Source of the DNA: Pectobacterium sp013449375
GTDB lineage: Bacteria; Pseudomonadota; Gammaproteobacteria; Enterobacterales; Enterobacteriaceae
Direction: 5' to 3' (one strand)
Assembly (NCBI RefSeq): GCF_048593165.1
Contig: NZ_CP184271.1
Length of the DNA: 64,000 bases
Position numbers and translations under genes: made by a program. The notes below the pieces were generated by a model, which saw only the letters and a program-made list of their open reading frames with translations, was not told the origin of the DNA and searched no databases. Shown piece by piece: positions 1 to 8,947 of the stretch (its first letter is position 1; each line of letters starts with the position of its first letter).

Positions 1-113
1 AACGTCGTCATACAGAAGTGCGATTGCTCGACTATCAAAAATCCTAATAAGTATCAGGCGGTCATAGTATCATCTTATTCCACCCCCTGATTTGCTTTAA
101 ACGTGTGTCTCAC

Positions 114-127
114 TTGATCTAAATCAC
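114..127 (+). promoter_or_regulatory. FNR-like site upstream of the DUF1883-like gene
   Basis: The sequence TTGATctaaATCAC matches the FNR consensus TTGAT-N4-ATCAA at 9 of 10 fixed positions. Centred near 120.5, it would lie at about -41.5 of a start near 162, with a weak -10 around 149-155, the usual class II geometry. A CRP-like reading (TGATCTAAATCACA) is also possible. Candidate only. Confidence 0.35.
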
Positions 128-233
128 AATCCGACGGTATGCATTTTGCTTTTATGGAAATCCCGCTGTGGGAAATATAACCAATAAATTCGTTTCATTA
201 AGCATGCGCATGACTGCGTGTCGCGGAGGATGT

Positions 234-491
234 ATGTCTGTAATTCGCACGTGTTTAAGTCTGTTTGGTGGTGATACGGTAATCGTTCGGTGTGCAAATA
301 CATTTGAAGTGCAAATGAGCAATGGTGAACAGGAAGCATTGGCTGAAGAGAATAGTGTTACGCAGGATTCTATTTGTCGTCATGCGGAAGGCGAAGTGTA
401 TTTAACGGTGCCTTATACTGGGATTTGGGATGTCGTCATCCGAGCAAAAAACGACACGCCTGAGCATTCCATAACCTATTTTCCTGCCTAA
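234..491 (+). CDS. Small DUF1883-like protein
   Basis: An 85-residue protein of unknown function. The core (GGDTVIVRCANTFEVQMSN, then a segment ending LTVPYTGIWDVVI) resembles the DUF1883 family, whose members have an early GD-V-V-C stretch and a late VP-x-G-W-x-V strand, so a small all-beta fold is likely. The start at 234 is preferred over the upstream in-frame ATG at 168 because a GGAGG Shine-Dalgarno (225-229) precedes 234 and the extra 22 residues are low quality. No signal peptide or membrane segment is seen. It stands alone, with a possible FNR-type site upstream. The family match is from memory; function unknown. Confidence 0.6.
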   Translation: MSVIRTCLSLFGGDTVIVRCANTFEVQMSNGEQEALAEENSVTQDSICRHAEGEVYLTVPYTGIWDVVIRAKNDTPEHSITYFPA

Positions 492-885
492 TGATTTCTC
501 GGTTGGTTATATTCTGTTAATCACTTGATAATATGTTTCGTTATCCAGTTGTGAAAATTTGAATATACCAACCGTCCCCCTTTCTTTTTTGCTTCCATCC
601 TGCAACGTTGTGAGTGCGTCGCTATCTTTCTATTTCGCTTTTCATCTATCATCTTAATTGATACTTCCACTTGTTATTATTAATGACTTGAAGGGATGAT
701 AGAGTCTGGATCTTTTGCCATACTCAACACTCAGCCACCATGTGTCGTGATTCTAGGCAAGCGAAGGGGCTTTGGTTTGATAACGCTGGCCCGCTGTTCT
801 TATCGTGCTCATTGCTGCAACATTTTGGATTTATAGCTAAATTTTTGTCTAATCTGAACATTAAATACGATGGGAGGGGGAACCC
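492..885. other. Intergenic region before the GGDEF-EAL gene
   Basis: About 390 bases with no convincing ORF. AT-rich in the first half; it presumably carries the promoter of the downstream gene. A strong purine-rich Shine-Dalgarno (GGGAGGGGG) lies at its right end, five bases before the ATG at 886. No repeat or clear operator seen. Confidence 0.5.
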
Positions 886-3054
886 ATGAGTCGTGCCCCA
901 ATAAGCAAAGATGAAGACAAACGTCTTGCTGCTCTTCGTGAGTATGGAATTAAGAACGTATTATTTGACCCGAGTTTGAGTAACCTGATTAGTCTGGCCG
1001 CTAACATCTTTAGCGTACCTATCGTTTTGGTGTCGTTGGTGGAGACTGAGCGTCAACTGTTTGCTGCCAGCGTGGGGGTTCCTTTTTGCGAAACGCCTCG
1101 TGATATCTCTTTTTGCGCGCATACGATCTTGAAGAAAAAAATCATGGTAGTGCCTGATGCTCTCAAGGATGCGCGTTTTAAAAATAATCCTCTGGTTGTG
1201 GGGGTTCCCTACATTCGTTTTTATGCCGGTATTCCCTTAATTACGCCGTCCGGGCATGCCATTGGTACCTTATGTATTATCGATTTGAAACCCAGAGCGA
1301 CATTCAGCAAACGTGACGAGCATAATTTGCAGGATCTGGCTTCATTAGTCATGGACAAGCTGGAAATGCGACGTCTGGAACTGGCGCGCAAAGCCAGTCA
1401 GGTGCGTTTCGAAAATATTGCCAATACCTCGCCTGATACCATTCTGTGCGTTAATGAGAAGGGGATGATTACCTTCTGGAATACTGCCGCAGGGCATATG
1501 CTGGAATATACTGATGAGGAAATTATTGGCCGCAGTATTAATACCATTGTACCCGATGCCTTTGTTGTACAACTTAATCACTTGGTTGCCGATCGTGATT
1601 CGCTGATGAAAGGCGTGACGCTGGAACTGAACGTGCAAGCCAAAAGCGGTAGCCTGGTTCCGGTCGAACTGTCAGTTTCGATGTGGGAAGACAACAACAA
1701 TATTAGCTATGGCGCAATATTGCGCGATATTACAGAGCGGCGACGCAATGAAGAACGCCTATTTTTGCTGGCGCATCTGGATCCGTTAACCGGAGTGGCA
1801 AATCGTACGCTGCTGACATCTAATCTGGAAACCGCACTAAAGAATGAACCCGCAGTCTGCATCATGATGGTCGATCTGGACGGATTTAAAGATGTGAATG
1901 ACAGCCTAGGGCATTCCAGCGGCGATAATATTCTGGTACACGTCGCCAAAAAAATAAAAGCCACGGTTCGCTCCGGTGATGTTGTAGCGCGAATGGGGGG
2001 CGATGAGTTTGCGCTGTTGTTTCCCGGTCTGAATGATAAAAAAGCCGCAGGGAAAATTGCTGAGCAGATTATCCATGAAATTTCGCAGGCGATGATTATT
2101 GACGATCATCAAATCAATATTAGCGCCAGCATTGGAGCGGTGTTGTACCCAGAATATGGGCTGACCGTGCAGGATCTTTTGACCAGCGCAGATTTGGCAC
2201 TGTATCAGGCGAAATCTGAAGGCCGAAACTGTTATCGCTTTTTTACGCGCGAGCTGCTTGAAGTCTTTCAGGCCAAACATGCCTTCCAGCTAGAGTTCGT
2301 GCGGGCTTATGAGCTCAATGAATTTGAGATGTTCTACCAGCCACAGGTAAAGCTGGCAACAAATGAAATTGTCGGCGCAGAAGCACTACTACGCTGGCGT
2401 CACCCAGAAAGAGGATTACTTGGCCCTGCCGCTTTTCTTACTGCACTGGAAAATGGCCCGTGGGCGGAGCGAGTCGGTGATTGGATCGTCGAAACGGCAT
2501 GTCGGCAGGCGGCGGAATGGTGTCGGGAGAGTGACAGCTATTTTCGTATCAGCATTAATCTTTTCAGCGCACAGTTTCGTACCGGTATGTTGGCGCAGAA
2601 GATTATGGATATCCTTGCGCGTACAGGATTGCAGCCAAGCTCGCTGGAGCTGGAAATCACGGAAAATATCATCCTGCGTTACGATGAAAACATGTTGCAA
2701 CCGTTGAAGGCGCTGCGAGACGCGGGAATCGGTATTGCTTTTGACGACTATGGAACGGGCTACGCGTCGCTGAGTATGCTTAAAAATTACCCGGTAACTC
2801 GGTTGAAGATCGATCAGACTTTTGTCAGAACCATGTGTGAATCTCCACCGGACGCGGCGATTGTCCGTGCGATCCTGTATCTCGGGAAAAGTTTTGGCCT
2901 AGGCGTGATTGCAGAGGGGGTAGAAACATTAGAACAGAGCGAACGACTGCGGAGTAAAGGGTGTGAGGAAGCGCAGGGATACCTGTTTGGGCATCCGATG
3001 CCAGCGGAGGAATTTACTCAGCTACTGAAATTGAATAAGCCCATAGACGTGTAA
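886..3054 (+). CDS. GAF-PAS-GGDEF-EAL cyclic-di-GMP protein
   Basis: A 722-residue cytoplasmic protein with no membrane segment. Order: GAF domain (about 25-165), PAS domain (about 175-295), GGDEF (about 300-455), EAL (about 470-715). The GGDEF motif is intact (RMGGDEF, about residues 369-375), with an RxxD inhibitory site (RSGD) five residues before the RM-GGDEF stretch. The EAL domain keeps EALLRW (about 498), SINLFSAQF, ELEITEN, DDYGTGYAS, KIDQTFV and EGVET, so both diguanylate cyclase and phosphodiesterase activities look possible from sequence. GAF and PAS are probable input domains. Strong Shine-Dalgarno GGGAGGGGG supports the start. Which activity dominates cannot be told from sequence. 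Confidence 0.9.
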   Translation: MSRAPISKDEDKRLAALREYGIKNVLFDPSLSNLISLAANIFSVPIVLVSLVETERQLFAASVGVPFCETPRDISFCAHTILKKKIMVVPDALKDARFKNNPLVVGVPYIRFYAGIPLITPSGHAIGTLCIIDLKPRATFSKRDEHNLQDLASLVMDKLEMRRLELARKASQVRFENIANTSPDTILCVNEKGMITFWNTAAGHMLEYTDEEIIGRSINTIVPDAFVVQLNHLVADRDSLMKGVTLELNVQAKSGSLVPVELSVSMWEDNNNISYGAILRDITERRRNEERLFLLAHLDPLTGVANRTLLTSNLETALKNEPAVCIMMVDLDGFKDVNDSLGHSSGDNILVHVAKKIKATVRSGDVVARMGGDEFALLFPGLNDKKAAGKIAEQIIHEISQAMIIDDHQINISASIGAVLYPEYGLTVQDLLTSADLALYQAKSEGRNCYRFFTRELLEVFQAKHAFQLEFVRAYELNEFEMFYQPQVKLATNEIVGAEALLRWRHPERGLLGPAAFLTALENGPWAERVGDWIVETACRQAAEWCRESDSYFRISINLFSAQFRTGMLAQKIMDILARTGLQPSSLELEITENIILRYDENMLQPLKALRDAGIGIAFDDYGTGYASLSMLKNYPVTRLKIDQTFVRTMCESPPDAAIVRAILYLGKSFGLGVIAEGVETLEQSERLRSKGCEEAQGYLFGHPMPAEEFTQLLKLNKPIDV

Positions 3055-3217
3055 GTCAGTAAATAGACGGATAACGGTTGTGGTATGTCTTTCTTAAAGG
3101 CCAACGTCCGCTGGCTTTCATAATTCCTCACGGTACACGCGGTTAACAGACTAAAAAGTGGAATATGGATCACATTTTTTCTATAGTGCAGGCTTGTAAA
3201 CCTGTACTGGATATCCC

Positions 3218-4963
3218 GTGCACGAAATATTTGAGATGCTCCTTGCGGTCTTCGACCGCGCCGCGCTGATGCTGATTTGCCTGTTTTTCCTCACCAGAAC
3301 ACGTCAGTTCCGGCAACTACTGCAAAAAGAGCAACACTCGCCGAGAGAACGTGCGACGGTGACAGCCATCTTTTCATTGTTTGCGCTGTTCGGTACCTAT
3401 TCCGGTATTAATGTTGAAGGGTCGCTCGTCAACGTGCGCGTCATTGCCGTGATGTCTGGTGGTATTCTCTTCGGCCCCTGGGTGGGGATTGCGACGGGTA
3501 TCATTGCGGGAGTGCACCGCTATCTCATTGATATCGACGGTATCACTTCCGTACCTTGCCTGATTACCAGCATTATCGCCGGTATCACTTCCGGCTACAT
3601 CAATAAGAAAGTCAAAAAAGAGCAGCAGTGGAGCATCGGGATTCTGGGCGGCATGCTGTGCGAATCGTTAACGATGCTGCTGGTGGTGGCATGGGCGACG
3701 CCGATCGAATTAGGGCTGGATATTGTTTCAAAAATTGCGGTACCGATGATTCTCGGCTCTGTCTGTATTGGCCTGATTGTCTTGCTGGTGCAGAGCGTGG
3801 CGAATGAAAAAGAGGTGATTGCTGCCAGACAGGCTAAGCTCGCGCTGGATATTGCACATAAAACACTGCCGTATTTCCGCAATATCAACAGTGATTCGCT
3901 GACGGCTATCTGTCGCATTATTCGTACTGAAATTAATGCGGACGCGGTGGCGATAACGAATACACAGCATATTCAGGCGTATGTGGGGATTGGGGAGGAA
4001 AAATATAATATCGGCCACGACATTATCAGCCCAATGACGCAACAGGCGATTCATGACGGAAAAATCATCATTAAAAATAATGATGAACAGCACCTAACGC
4101 CGGAAATCCACTCGATGATTGTCATTCCGCTGTGGGAACACGGGCAGGTGACGGGTACGCTAAAAATCTATTATCGCCATGCCCACAAAATTACCTATTC
4201 ATTACGCGTAATGGCCGTCGGTTTATCACAAATTATGTCAACGCAAATTGAAGTATCCCGCACCGAGCAGCTACGTGATATGGCAAATAAGGCGGAATTG
4301 AGAGCGCTACAAAGTAAAATCAACCCACACTTTCTTTTTAATGCGCTGAATGCGATTTCCTCGTCTATTCGTATTAATCCCGATACCGCGCGTCAGTTGG
4401 TGATCAATCTGTCACGCTATTTGCGCTATAACCTCGAGCTTAACGATGATGCGCTGATCGATATAAAAAAAGAGCTGTACCAGATACAGGATTATATCGC
4501 GATTGAGCAGGCGCGGTTTGGCGCCAAACTGACGGTGATTTACGACATCGATGACGATCTGGCGTATAAGGTCCCCAGCTTATTAATTCAGCCACTGGTG
4601 GAAAACGCGATTGTGCATGGTATTCAGCCTTGTCGAGGGAAAGGCACGGTGGTGCTATCCGTGAAAGAGCAGGGTGATAGGTTGCTGGTGGCGGTAAAAG
4701 ACACGGGGCACGGTATTAGTCAGGAAACGATGGACCGCGTGGCGCGTAACGAGTTACCGGGGAATCGAATTGGCCTGCTGAATGTCCATCACCGCGTTCG
4801 CCTGCTTTATGGCGATGGCTTGCATATTCGTCGTCTGGAACCCGGTACTGAAATTTATTTCTATATTCCACGAGAAGAGAAAATACCGTCGGCCTTGCCG
4901 GATACCATTCAGGTGCCGCCGTCGGGATATTCTGCTGCTGAACAAACCGGAGGCAACCCATGA
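3218..4963 (+). CDS. ypdA: Sensor histidine kinase YpdA (PyrS)
   Basis: LytS-type sensor kinase, 581 residues, very similar to E. coli YpdA (PyrS), which senses extracellular pyruvate. N-terminal 5TM-5TMR_LYT region (about 1-200) with several hydrophobic segments and the conserved GGILFGPWVG and HRYLIDI stretches, a GAF domain (about 215-350), then a His_kinase domain with NPHFLFNALN; the phospho-accepting His is residue 371. The ATPase part has PLVENAIVHGIQ and DTGHGI. The start is GTG at 3218, giving the family N-terminus MHEIFEMLLAVFDRAALM. Its stop overlaps the ypdB start (ATGA, 4960-4963). The closest alternative, BtsS, matches less well. Confidence 0.93.
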   Translation: MHEIFEMLLAVFDRAALMLICLFFLTRTRQFRQLLQKEQHSPRERATVTAIFSLFALFGTYSGINVEGSLVNVRVIAVMSGGILFGPWVGIATGIIAGVHRYLIDIDGITSVPCLITSIIAGITSGYINKKVKKEQQWSIGILGGMLCESLTMLLVVAWATPIELGLDIVSKIAVPMILGSVCIGLIVLLVQSVANEKEVIAARQAKLALDIAHKTLPYFRNINSDSLTAICRIIRTEINADAVAITNTQHIQAYVGIGEEKYNIGHDIISPMTQQAIHDGKIIIKNNDEQHLTPEIHSMIVIPLWEHGQVTGTLKIYYRHAHKITYSLRVMAVGLSQIMSTQIEVSRTEQLRDMANKAELRALQSKINPHFLFNALNAISSSIRINPDTARQLVINLSRYLRYNLELNDDALIDIKKELYQIQDYIAIEQARFGAKLTVIYDIDDDLAYKVPSLLIQPLVENAIVHGIQPCRGKGTVVLSVKEQGDRLLVAVKDTGHGISQETMDRVARNELPGNRIGLLNVHHRVRLLYGDGLHIRRLEPGTEIYFYIPREEKIPSALPDTIQVPPSGYSAAEQTGGNP

Positions 4964-5709
4964 AAGCTATTATTGTTGAAGATGAGTTCCTCGCGCAGCA
5001 AGAGCTGAATTATCTTATCAAACAGCACAGTGATATTACGATTGAGGCGACATTTGATGACGGGCTGGATGTACTGAAGTATTTGCAGCATAACGAGGTC
5101 GATGCGATCTTTCTGGATATCAATATTCCCTCGTTGGACGGCGTCTGGCTGGCGCAAAATATCAGCAAATTTGCGCATAAGCCCTACATCATTTTTATTA
5201 CGGCGTACAAAGAGCATGCGGTGGAGGCCTTTGAGGTCGAAGCCTTTGATTACATTCTTAAGCCGTACCATGAATCACGTATTGTCACGATGCTACGTAA
5301 GTTGGAAGCGACCTGGCAACAGCGGCAAATGACTCCCGCTGTCGACACCGGCGCGTCTTCTGGTGCGCCGAGGAGTGCGCAGCACACCATTAACTTGATG
5401 AAAGACGAACGCATTATCGTCACGGATATCAATAATATCTACTATGCCGCGGCGCAGGAAAAGGTCACGCTGGTTTATACCCGACGTGAGGAATTCATCA
5501 TGCCGATGAATATTACGGAGTTTTGTAGCCGTTTGCCGGAAGAGTATTTCTTCCGCTGTCACCGTTCTTACTGCGTCAACCTGACAAAAATCCGTGAAAT
5601 TGTGCCGTGGTTTAACAACACCTATATCCTGCGATTGAACGACCTAGATTTTGAAGTGCCGGTAAGCCGGAGCAAGATAAAGGCGTTTAGGTCATTGATG
5701 CGCCTTTAA
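4960..5709 (+). CDS. ypdB: LytTR response regulator YpdB (PyrR)
   Basis: Response regulator, 249 residues, partner of YpdA. Receiver domain (1-120) with acidic pocket E7-D8-E9 and phospho-acceptor D53 in FLDINIPS; LytTR DNA-binding domain (about 145-245) with the typical FFRCHRSYCVN stretch. In E. coli YpdB activates essentially one target, yhjX. Here the yhjX homologue lies immediately downstream and carries the described YpdB direct repeat, so the whole signalling unit is contiguous. Translationally coupled to ypdA by a 4-base overlap. Confidence 0.94.
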   Translation: MKAIIVEDEFLAQQELNYLIKQHSDITIEATFDDGLDVLKYLQHNEVDAIFLDINIPSLDGVWLAQNISKFAHKPYIIFITAYKEHAVEAFEVEAFDYILKPYHESRIVTMLRKLEATWQQRQMTPAVDTGASSGAPRSAQHTINLMKDERIIVTDINNIYYAAAQEKVTLVYTRREEFIMPMNITEFCSRLPEEYFFRCHRSYCVNLTKIREIVPWFNNTYILRLNDLDFEVPVSRSKIKAFRSLMRL

Positions 5710-5710
5710 C

Positions 5711-5741
5711 GGCATTTCATTCCGCGTTTCAGGCATCTCAT
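5711..5741 (+). promoter_or_regulatory. YpdB operator of yhjX (two direct repeats)
   Basis: GGCATTTCAT (5711-5720), an 11-base spacer, then GGCATCTCAT (5732-5741). This is the YpdB motif described for E. coli yhjX (two GGCATTTCAT repeats, 11-base spacing) with one substitution. It starts two bases after the ypdB stop. A -10-like TATACT lies at 5775-5780 with no good -35, as expected for an activator-dependent promoter; the second repeat ends about 10 bases before the -35 position. Confidence 0.85.
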
Positions 5742-5891
5742 TCCCCATTCGATCAACCACTGTCAGCCCGCTTGTATACTGGCTCCAGCCCATAAGCTGA
5801 CAGTGTTTTGATGGATTTTTCCTTCTCCACATCAGCTTATATTTTTTAGCGTACCGAGTGAATCGGACCAATTTGATGTAGGGGAAAGCCC

Positions 5892-7115
5892 ATGAATACC
5901 AAACCTGTTAACCGTGGATTGATCGTCCTCGGTACGATCATCACCCAAATGGGACTCGGAACGATTTACACCTGGAGTTTGTTCAACCAGCCGCTGGTGG
6001 ATAAATTTGGCTGGACGCTGAGTTCTGTGGCGACGACGTTTTCCATCACCAGTTTCTGTCTGGCCTTTGCTACGTTGTTTGCCGGTAAGTTTCAGGAGCG
6101 CATTGGTCTGCGTCGCCTGACCATGATTGCCGGTATCGCGCTGGGCGCGGGGCTGATGGCGAGTGCGGTGAGCTCGTCGCTGACGCTGATTTATTTGCTG
6201 ATGGGCGTGGTTGTCGGTTTTGCTGACGGTACGGCTTATATCACGACGTTGTCCAACCTGATCAAATGGTTCCCGAATCGGAAAGGGTTAATCGCGGGCA
6301 TTTCTGTTGGCGCCTTTGGTACCGGAAGCCTGCTGTTCAAATACGTCAACAGCTTTTTGATTGCAGAAGTCGGTGTGTCAGAAGCCTTTTTCTACTGGGG
6401 CGTTATCGTTATGGCGATGATTCTGGTCGGGAGTTCACTGCTGAAAGAACCTGCTGCGGTGCCAGTTCAACAGAGTGCGGTTCAGGGACAGACGCGAGAC
6501 TTTTCGCTGGCTGAAATGTTGGCAACAAAAGAGTCGTATTTGCTATTTATTATCTTCTTCACCGCGTGCATGAGTGGGTTGTATTTGATCGGTATCGTGA
6601 AAGATATTGGCGTACAAATGGCCGGAATGGATAGGGCGATGGCGGCCAATGCGGTGTCGGCGATTGCGATTTTTAATACCGTGGGACGCATAGTCCTTGG
6701 CGCGCTTTCCGACAGTGTCGGGCGTATGCGGGTCATCAGCTTTACGCTGTTCGTGACGATTCTTGCGGTCTCCGTAATGACGTTCCTGCCGCTGAATCCG
6801 CTGCTGTTCTTTATCTGTGTCAGCGCGATTGCTTTCTGCTTTGGTGGCAATATCACCGTGTTCCCAGCGATTGTCGGTGACTTCTTTGGCCTGAAAAATC
6901 ACAGCAAAAACTATGGCGTCATTTATCAGGGATTCGGCATTGGCGCGCTGTCGGGTTCGTTTATCGCGGCGCAGCTTGGAGGCTTCCAGGCTACATTTAC
7001 GGCAATCATCATCATGTCTGTCGTTTCGCTGCTGATTACTCTGTGGGTCAAACCACCTAAACATCAACCGGTTAGTGCTTCACTGCGTACAGATATGGCT
7101 CACGCTCAAAGCTAA
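5892..7115 (+). CDS. yhjX: MFS transporter YhjX, YpdAB target
   Basis: Major facilitator protein of 407 residues with about 12 hydrophobic segments, inner membrane. Closely follows E. coli YhjX (GTIITQMGLGTIYTWSLFN, later NLIKWFPNRKGLIAG), a member of the oxalate/formate antiporter-like branch that responds to pyruvate signalling; proposed pyruvate transport or exchange. Shine-Dalgarno AGGGGAAAG sits before ATG 5892. In E. coli the gene is far from ypdAB; here it follows them directly behind a YpdB operator, which strengthens the functional link. Confidence 0.9.
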   Translation: MNTKPVNRGLIVLGTIITQMGLGTIYTWSLFNQPLVDKFGWTLSSVATTFSITSFCLAFATLFAGKFQERIGLRRLTMIAGIALGAGLMASAVSSSLTLIYLLMGVVVGFADGTAYITTLSNLIKWFPNRKGLIAGISVGAFGTGSLLFKYVNSFLIAEVGVSEAFFYWGVIVMAMILVGSSLLKEPAAVPVQQSAVQGQTRDFSLAEMLATKESYLLFIIFFTACMSGLYLIGIVKDIGVQMAGMDRAMAANAVSAIAIFNTVGRIVLGALSDSVGRMRVISFTLFVTILAVSVMTFLPLNPLLFFICVSAIAFCFGGNITVFPAIVGDFFGLKNHSKNYGVIYQGFGIGALSGSFIAAQLGGFQATFTAIIIMSVVSLLITLWVKPPKHQPVSASLRTDMAHAQS

Positions 7116-7138
7116 TCGAATACCGTGGCGGGCAGCCG

Positions 7139-7560
7139 ATGTTCTGCTCGCCACAAGATTGTCCGATTATAAAACTCGCCTCGACCTCCTGCTGTTCAAC
7201 CCTCGTTCTCTACTACAACAAAGATGCGTTTAGTAAGGCAGGGCTCGACCCTGATAAGCCGCCACGGACCTGGAATGAACTGGCGTACGATGCGGCGCGG
7301 TTGCGCCAGAGTGGGATGACGTGCGGCTATACGAATGCAGGATTGAGGCGGTGACCGAAGCGTATGCCGAGTTTCAACGGCTTGGGGTGCGGATTTGGGT
7401 GAACACGCTGGATTGTTCGCATTCTCTCGACTATAGCGATACGCACGCCTTAGCGGATCCTGACGCCGTATGGGGAGCATTAATTCGTGCTGGGGTGGGC
7501 GCGATTCAGGTCGATCACGTCGACGCGTTTATCGATTTTCGATCAACGCTGTTGTACTGA
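7139..7560 (+). pseudogene. Deletion scar of a ugp-type operon (ugpB' fused to 'ugpQ)
   Basis: Two short homologies in different frames. From about 7200, frame 2 reads LVLYYNKDAFSKAGLDPDKP then PRTWNEL and SGMTCGY, matching the middle of UgpB, the glycerol-3-phosphate binding protein. It stops near 7354. From about 7345, frame 1 reads AYAEFQRLGVRIWVNTLD and later DPDAVWGALIRAGVGAIQVD, matching the C-terminus of a glycerophosphodiester phosphodiesterase such as UgpQ. In ugpBAECQ operons these genes are the first and last, so one deletion removing ugpAEC and parts of both ends explains the scar. No functional product expected. Confidence 0.75.
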
Positions 7561-7724
7561 CGCAGCAGGATTAACATCAGATAGGACGCCGCTTTCCTTT
7601 TGAAAAGTGTAAAGTTATGTGGATTTAGTAACTGAAAAGTTAAGAATGCTTGAAAATGCCACGGCAACCCATACGATGTATGTGTTGCAAACTTTATCTT
7701 TCTGCGAGAGGAAATCAGACCTTT

Positions 7725-8606
7725 ATGATGCGTATTGCGCTTTTCCTGATCACCAACCTGGCGGTGATGTTGGTTTTCGGGCTGGTACTCAGCCTGACGG
7801 GAATTCAGTCCAGCAGTGTCCAGGGCTTAATGATTATGGCTGGGCTGTTTGGCTTTGGCGGTGCGTTTGTTTCACTGCTGATGTCTAAATGGATGGCGTT
7901 ACGATCCGTTGGCGGTGAAATCATTGAACAACCACGTAACGAAACGGAACGCTGGCTGATGGAAACCGTTCGTACTCAGTCACAGCAAGCAGGGATCGCG
8001 ATGCCGCAGGTGGCTATCTACCATGCGCCGGACATCAATGCCTTTGCGACGGGAGCCCGTCGTGATGCGTCGCTGGTGGCGGTCAGTACCGGTTTGTTGC
8101 AAAACATGAGTCGTGACGAAGCAGAAGCCGTTATCGCGCATGAAATCAGCCACATCGCGAATGGCGACATGGTGACCATGACGTTGGTTCAGGGGATAGT
8201 GAATACTTTCGTTATCTTCGTTTCCCGTCTGATTGCTCAGGTCGTTTCCGGTTTCCTGTCCGGCAACCGTGATGAAGAGGAAAGTAGTAACGGTAACCCG
8301 CTGGTTTATTTTGCTGTCGCGACCGTGCTGGAACTGGTGTTTGGTATTCTTGCTAGCATTATCACCATGTGGTTCTCGCGCTACCGTGAATTCCACGCGG
8401 ATGCGGGGTCAGCCAAGCTGGTGGGGCGTGAGAAAATGATCGCTGCACTGCAACGCTTGAAGACCAGCTATGAACCGCAGGAAGAGAGCAGCATGATGGC
8501 TTTCTGCATTAACGGAAAATCGAAATCCTTCAGCGAACTGTTTATGTCTCACCCGCCGTTGGATAAGCGTATTGAAGCGCTCCGTTCCGGTGATTACCTG
8601 AAGTAA
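7725..8606 (+). CDS. htpX: Membrane zinc metalloprotease HtpX
   Basis: HtpX, 293 residues, same length as E. coli. Inner-membrane M48 protease involved in quality control of membrane proteins. Hydrophobic segments near residues 4-24 and 34-52 and again about 158-178 and 195-215. Zinc motif HEISH at 139-143 and a downstream glutamate in the EFHADAGSAKLVG stretch. Start 7725 (ATGATGCGT) is chosen because it gives the family N-terminus MMRIALFLITNLAVM and follows GAGAGGAAAT; the frame extends 25 codons further up without similarity. In E. coli it sits near kdgR as here. Confidence 0.95.
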   Translation: MMRIALFLITNLAVMLVFGLVLSLTGIQSSSVQGLMIMAGLFGFGGAFVSLLMSKWMALRSVGGEIIEQPRNETERWLMETVRTQSQQAGIAMPQVAIYHAPDINAFATGARRDASLVAVSTGLLQNMSRDEAEAVIAHEISHIANGDMVTMTLVQGIVNTFVIFVSRLIAQVVSGFLSGNRDEEESSNGNPLVYFAVATVLELVFGILASIITMWFSRYREFHADAGSAKLVGREKMIAALQRLKTSYEPQEESSMMAFCINGKSKSFSELFMSHPPLDKRIEALRSGDYLK

Positions 8607-8625
8607 TTCACGATGTTTTCTTCCC

Positions 8626-8648
8626 AAAGGCCCGCTCGGGCCTTTGTT
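8626..8648 (+). terminator. htpX terminator
   Basis: AAAGGCCC-GCTC-GGGCCTTT stem (8626-8645), about 20 bases after the htpX stop, followed by GTTATTTC. Compact GC-rich hairpin, moderate T tract. Confidence 0.75.
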
Positions 8649-8769
8649 ATTTCTGCGTTTATTGATCCAACAAACCTGCGTTTTTTCCGTTCGTGTGTTT
8701 TCATTAGATCTGAAACAGGTGGTGAAAATAGGAAGAATGTTTTATAAAATAAAACCACGATCACGGAAA

Positions 8770-8791
8770 AATGAAACATTGTTTCTATAAT
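8770..8791 (+). promoter_or_regulatory. KdgR box over the ogl promoter
   Basis: AATGAAACATTGTTTCTAT (8770-8788) is a near-symmetrical KdgR site (family consensus AATRAAAYRNNRTTTYATT). It overlaps a perfect -10 TATAAT at 8786-8791, so a bound repressor would block RNA polymerase. A separate palindrome, GTTTTAT-AAA-ATAAAAC, lies just upstream (about 8735-8752) and could be a second weaker site. The region 8607-8947 holds the htpX terminator and this promoter and no other gene. Confidence 0.85.
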
Positions 8792-8947
8792 GCCGATATA
8801 ACAGGCGTCTCGCGTGAGGTTGGTGGCCTGATTTTTGAACAACCGGTGTCGGGGTAACCCGTTTGCTGGGCGATCGGAATGTCAGGTTATCGAAGAGTAT
8901 GCGCGTGTGGCGTCAGATTCTTCATGATAAGTTCTAAGGATTTACGG

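Noticed and set aside
7609..7632. GTAAA…GTAAC pair upstream of htpX as a CpxR box
   Set aside because: Spacing is 14 bases instead of the usual five; CpxR control of htpX is known in E. coli, but this site does not match.
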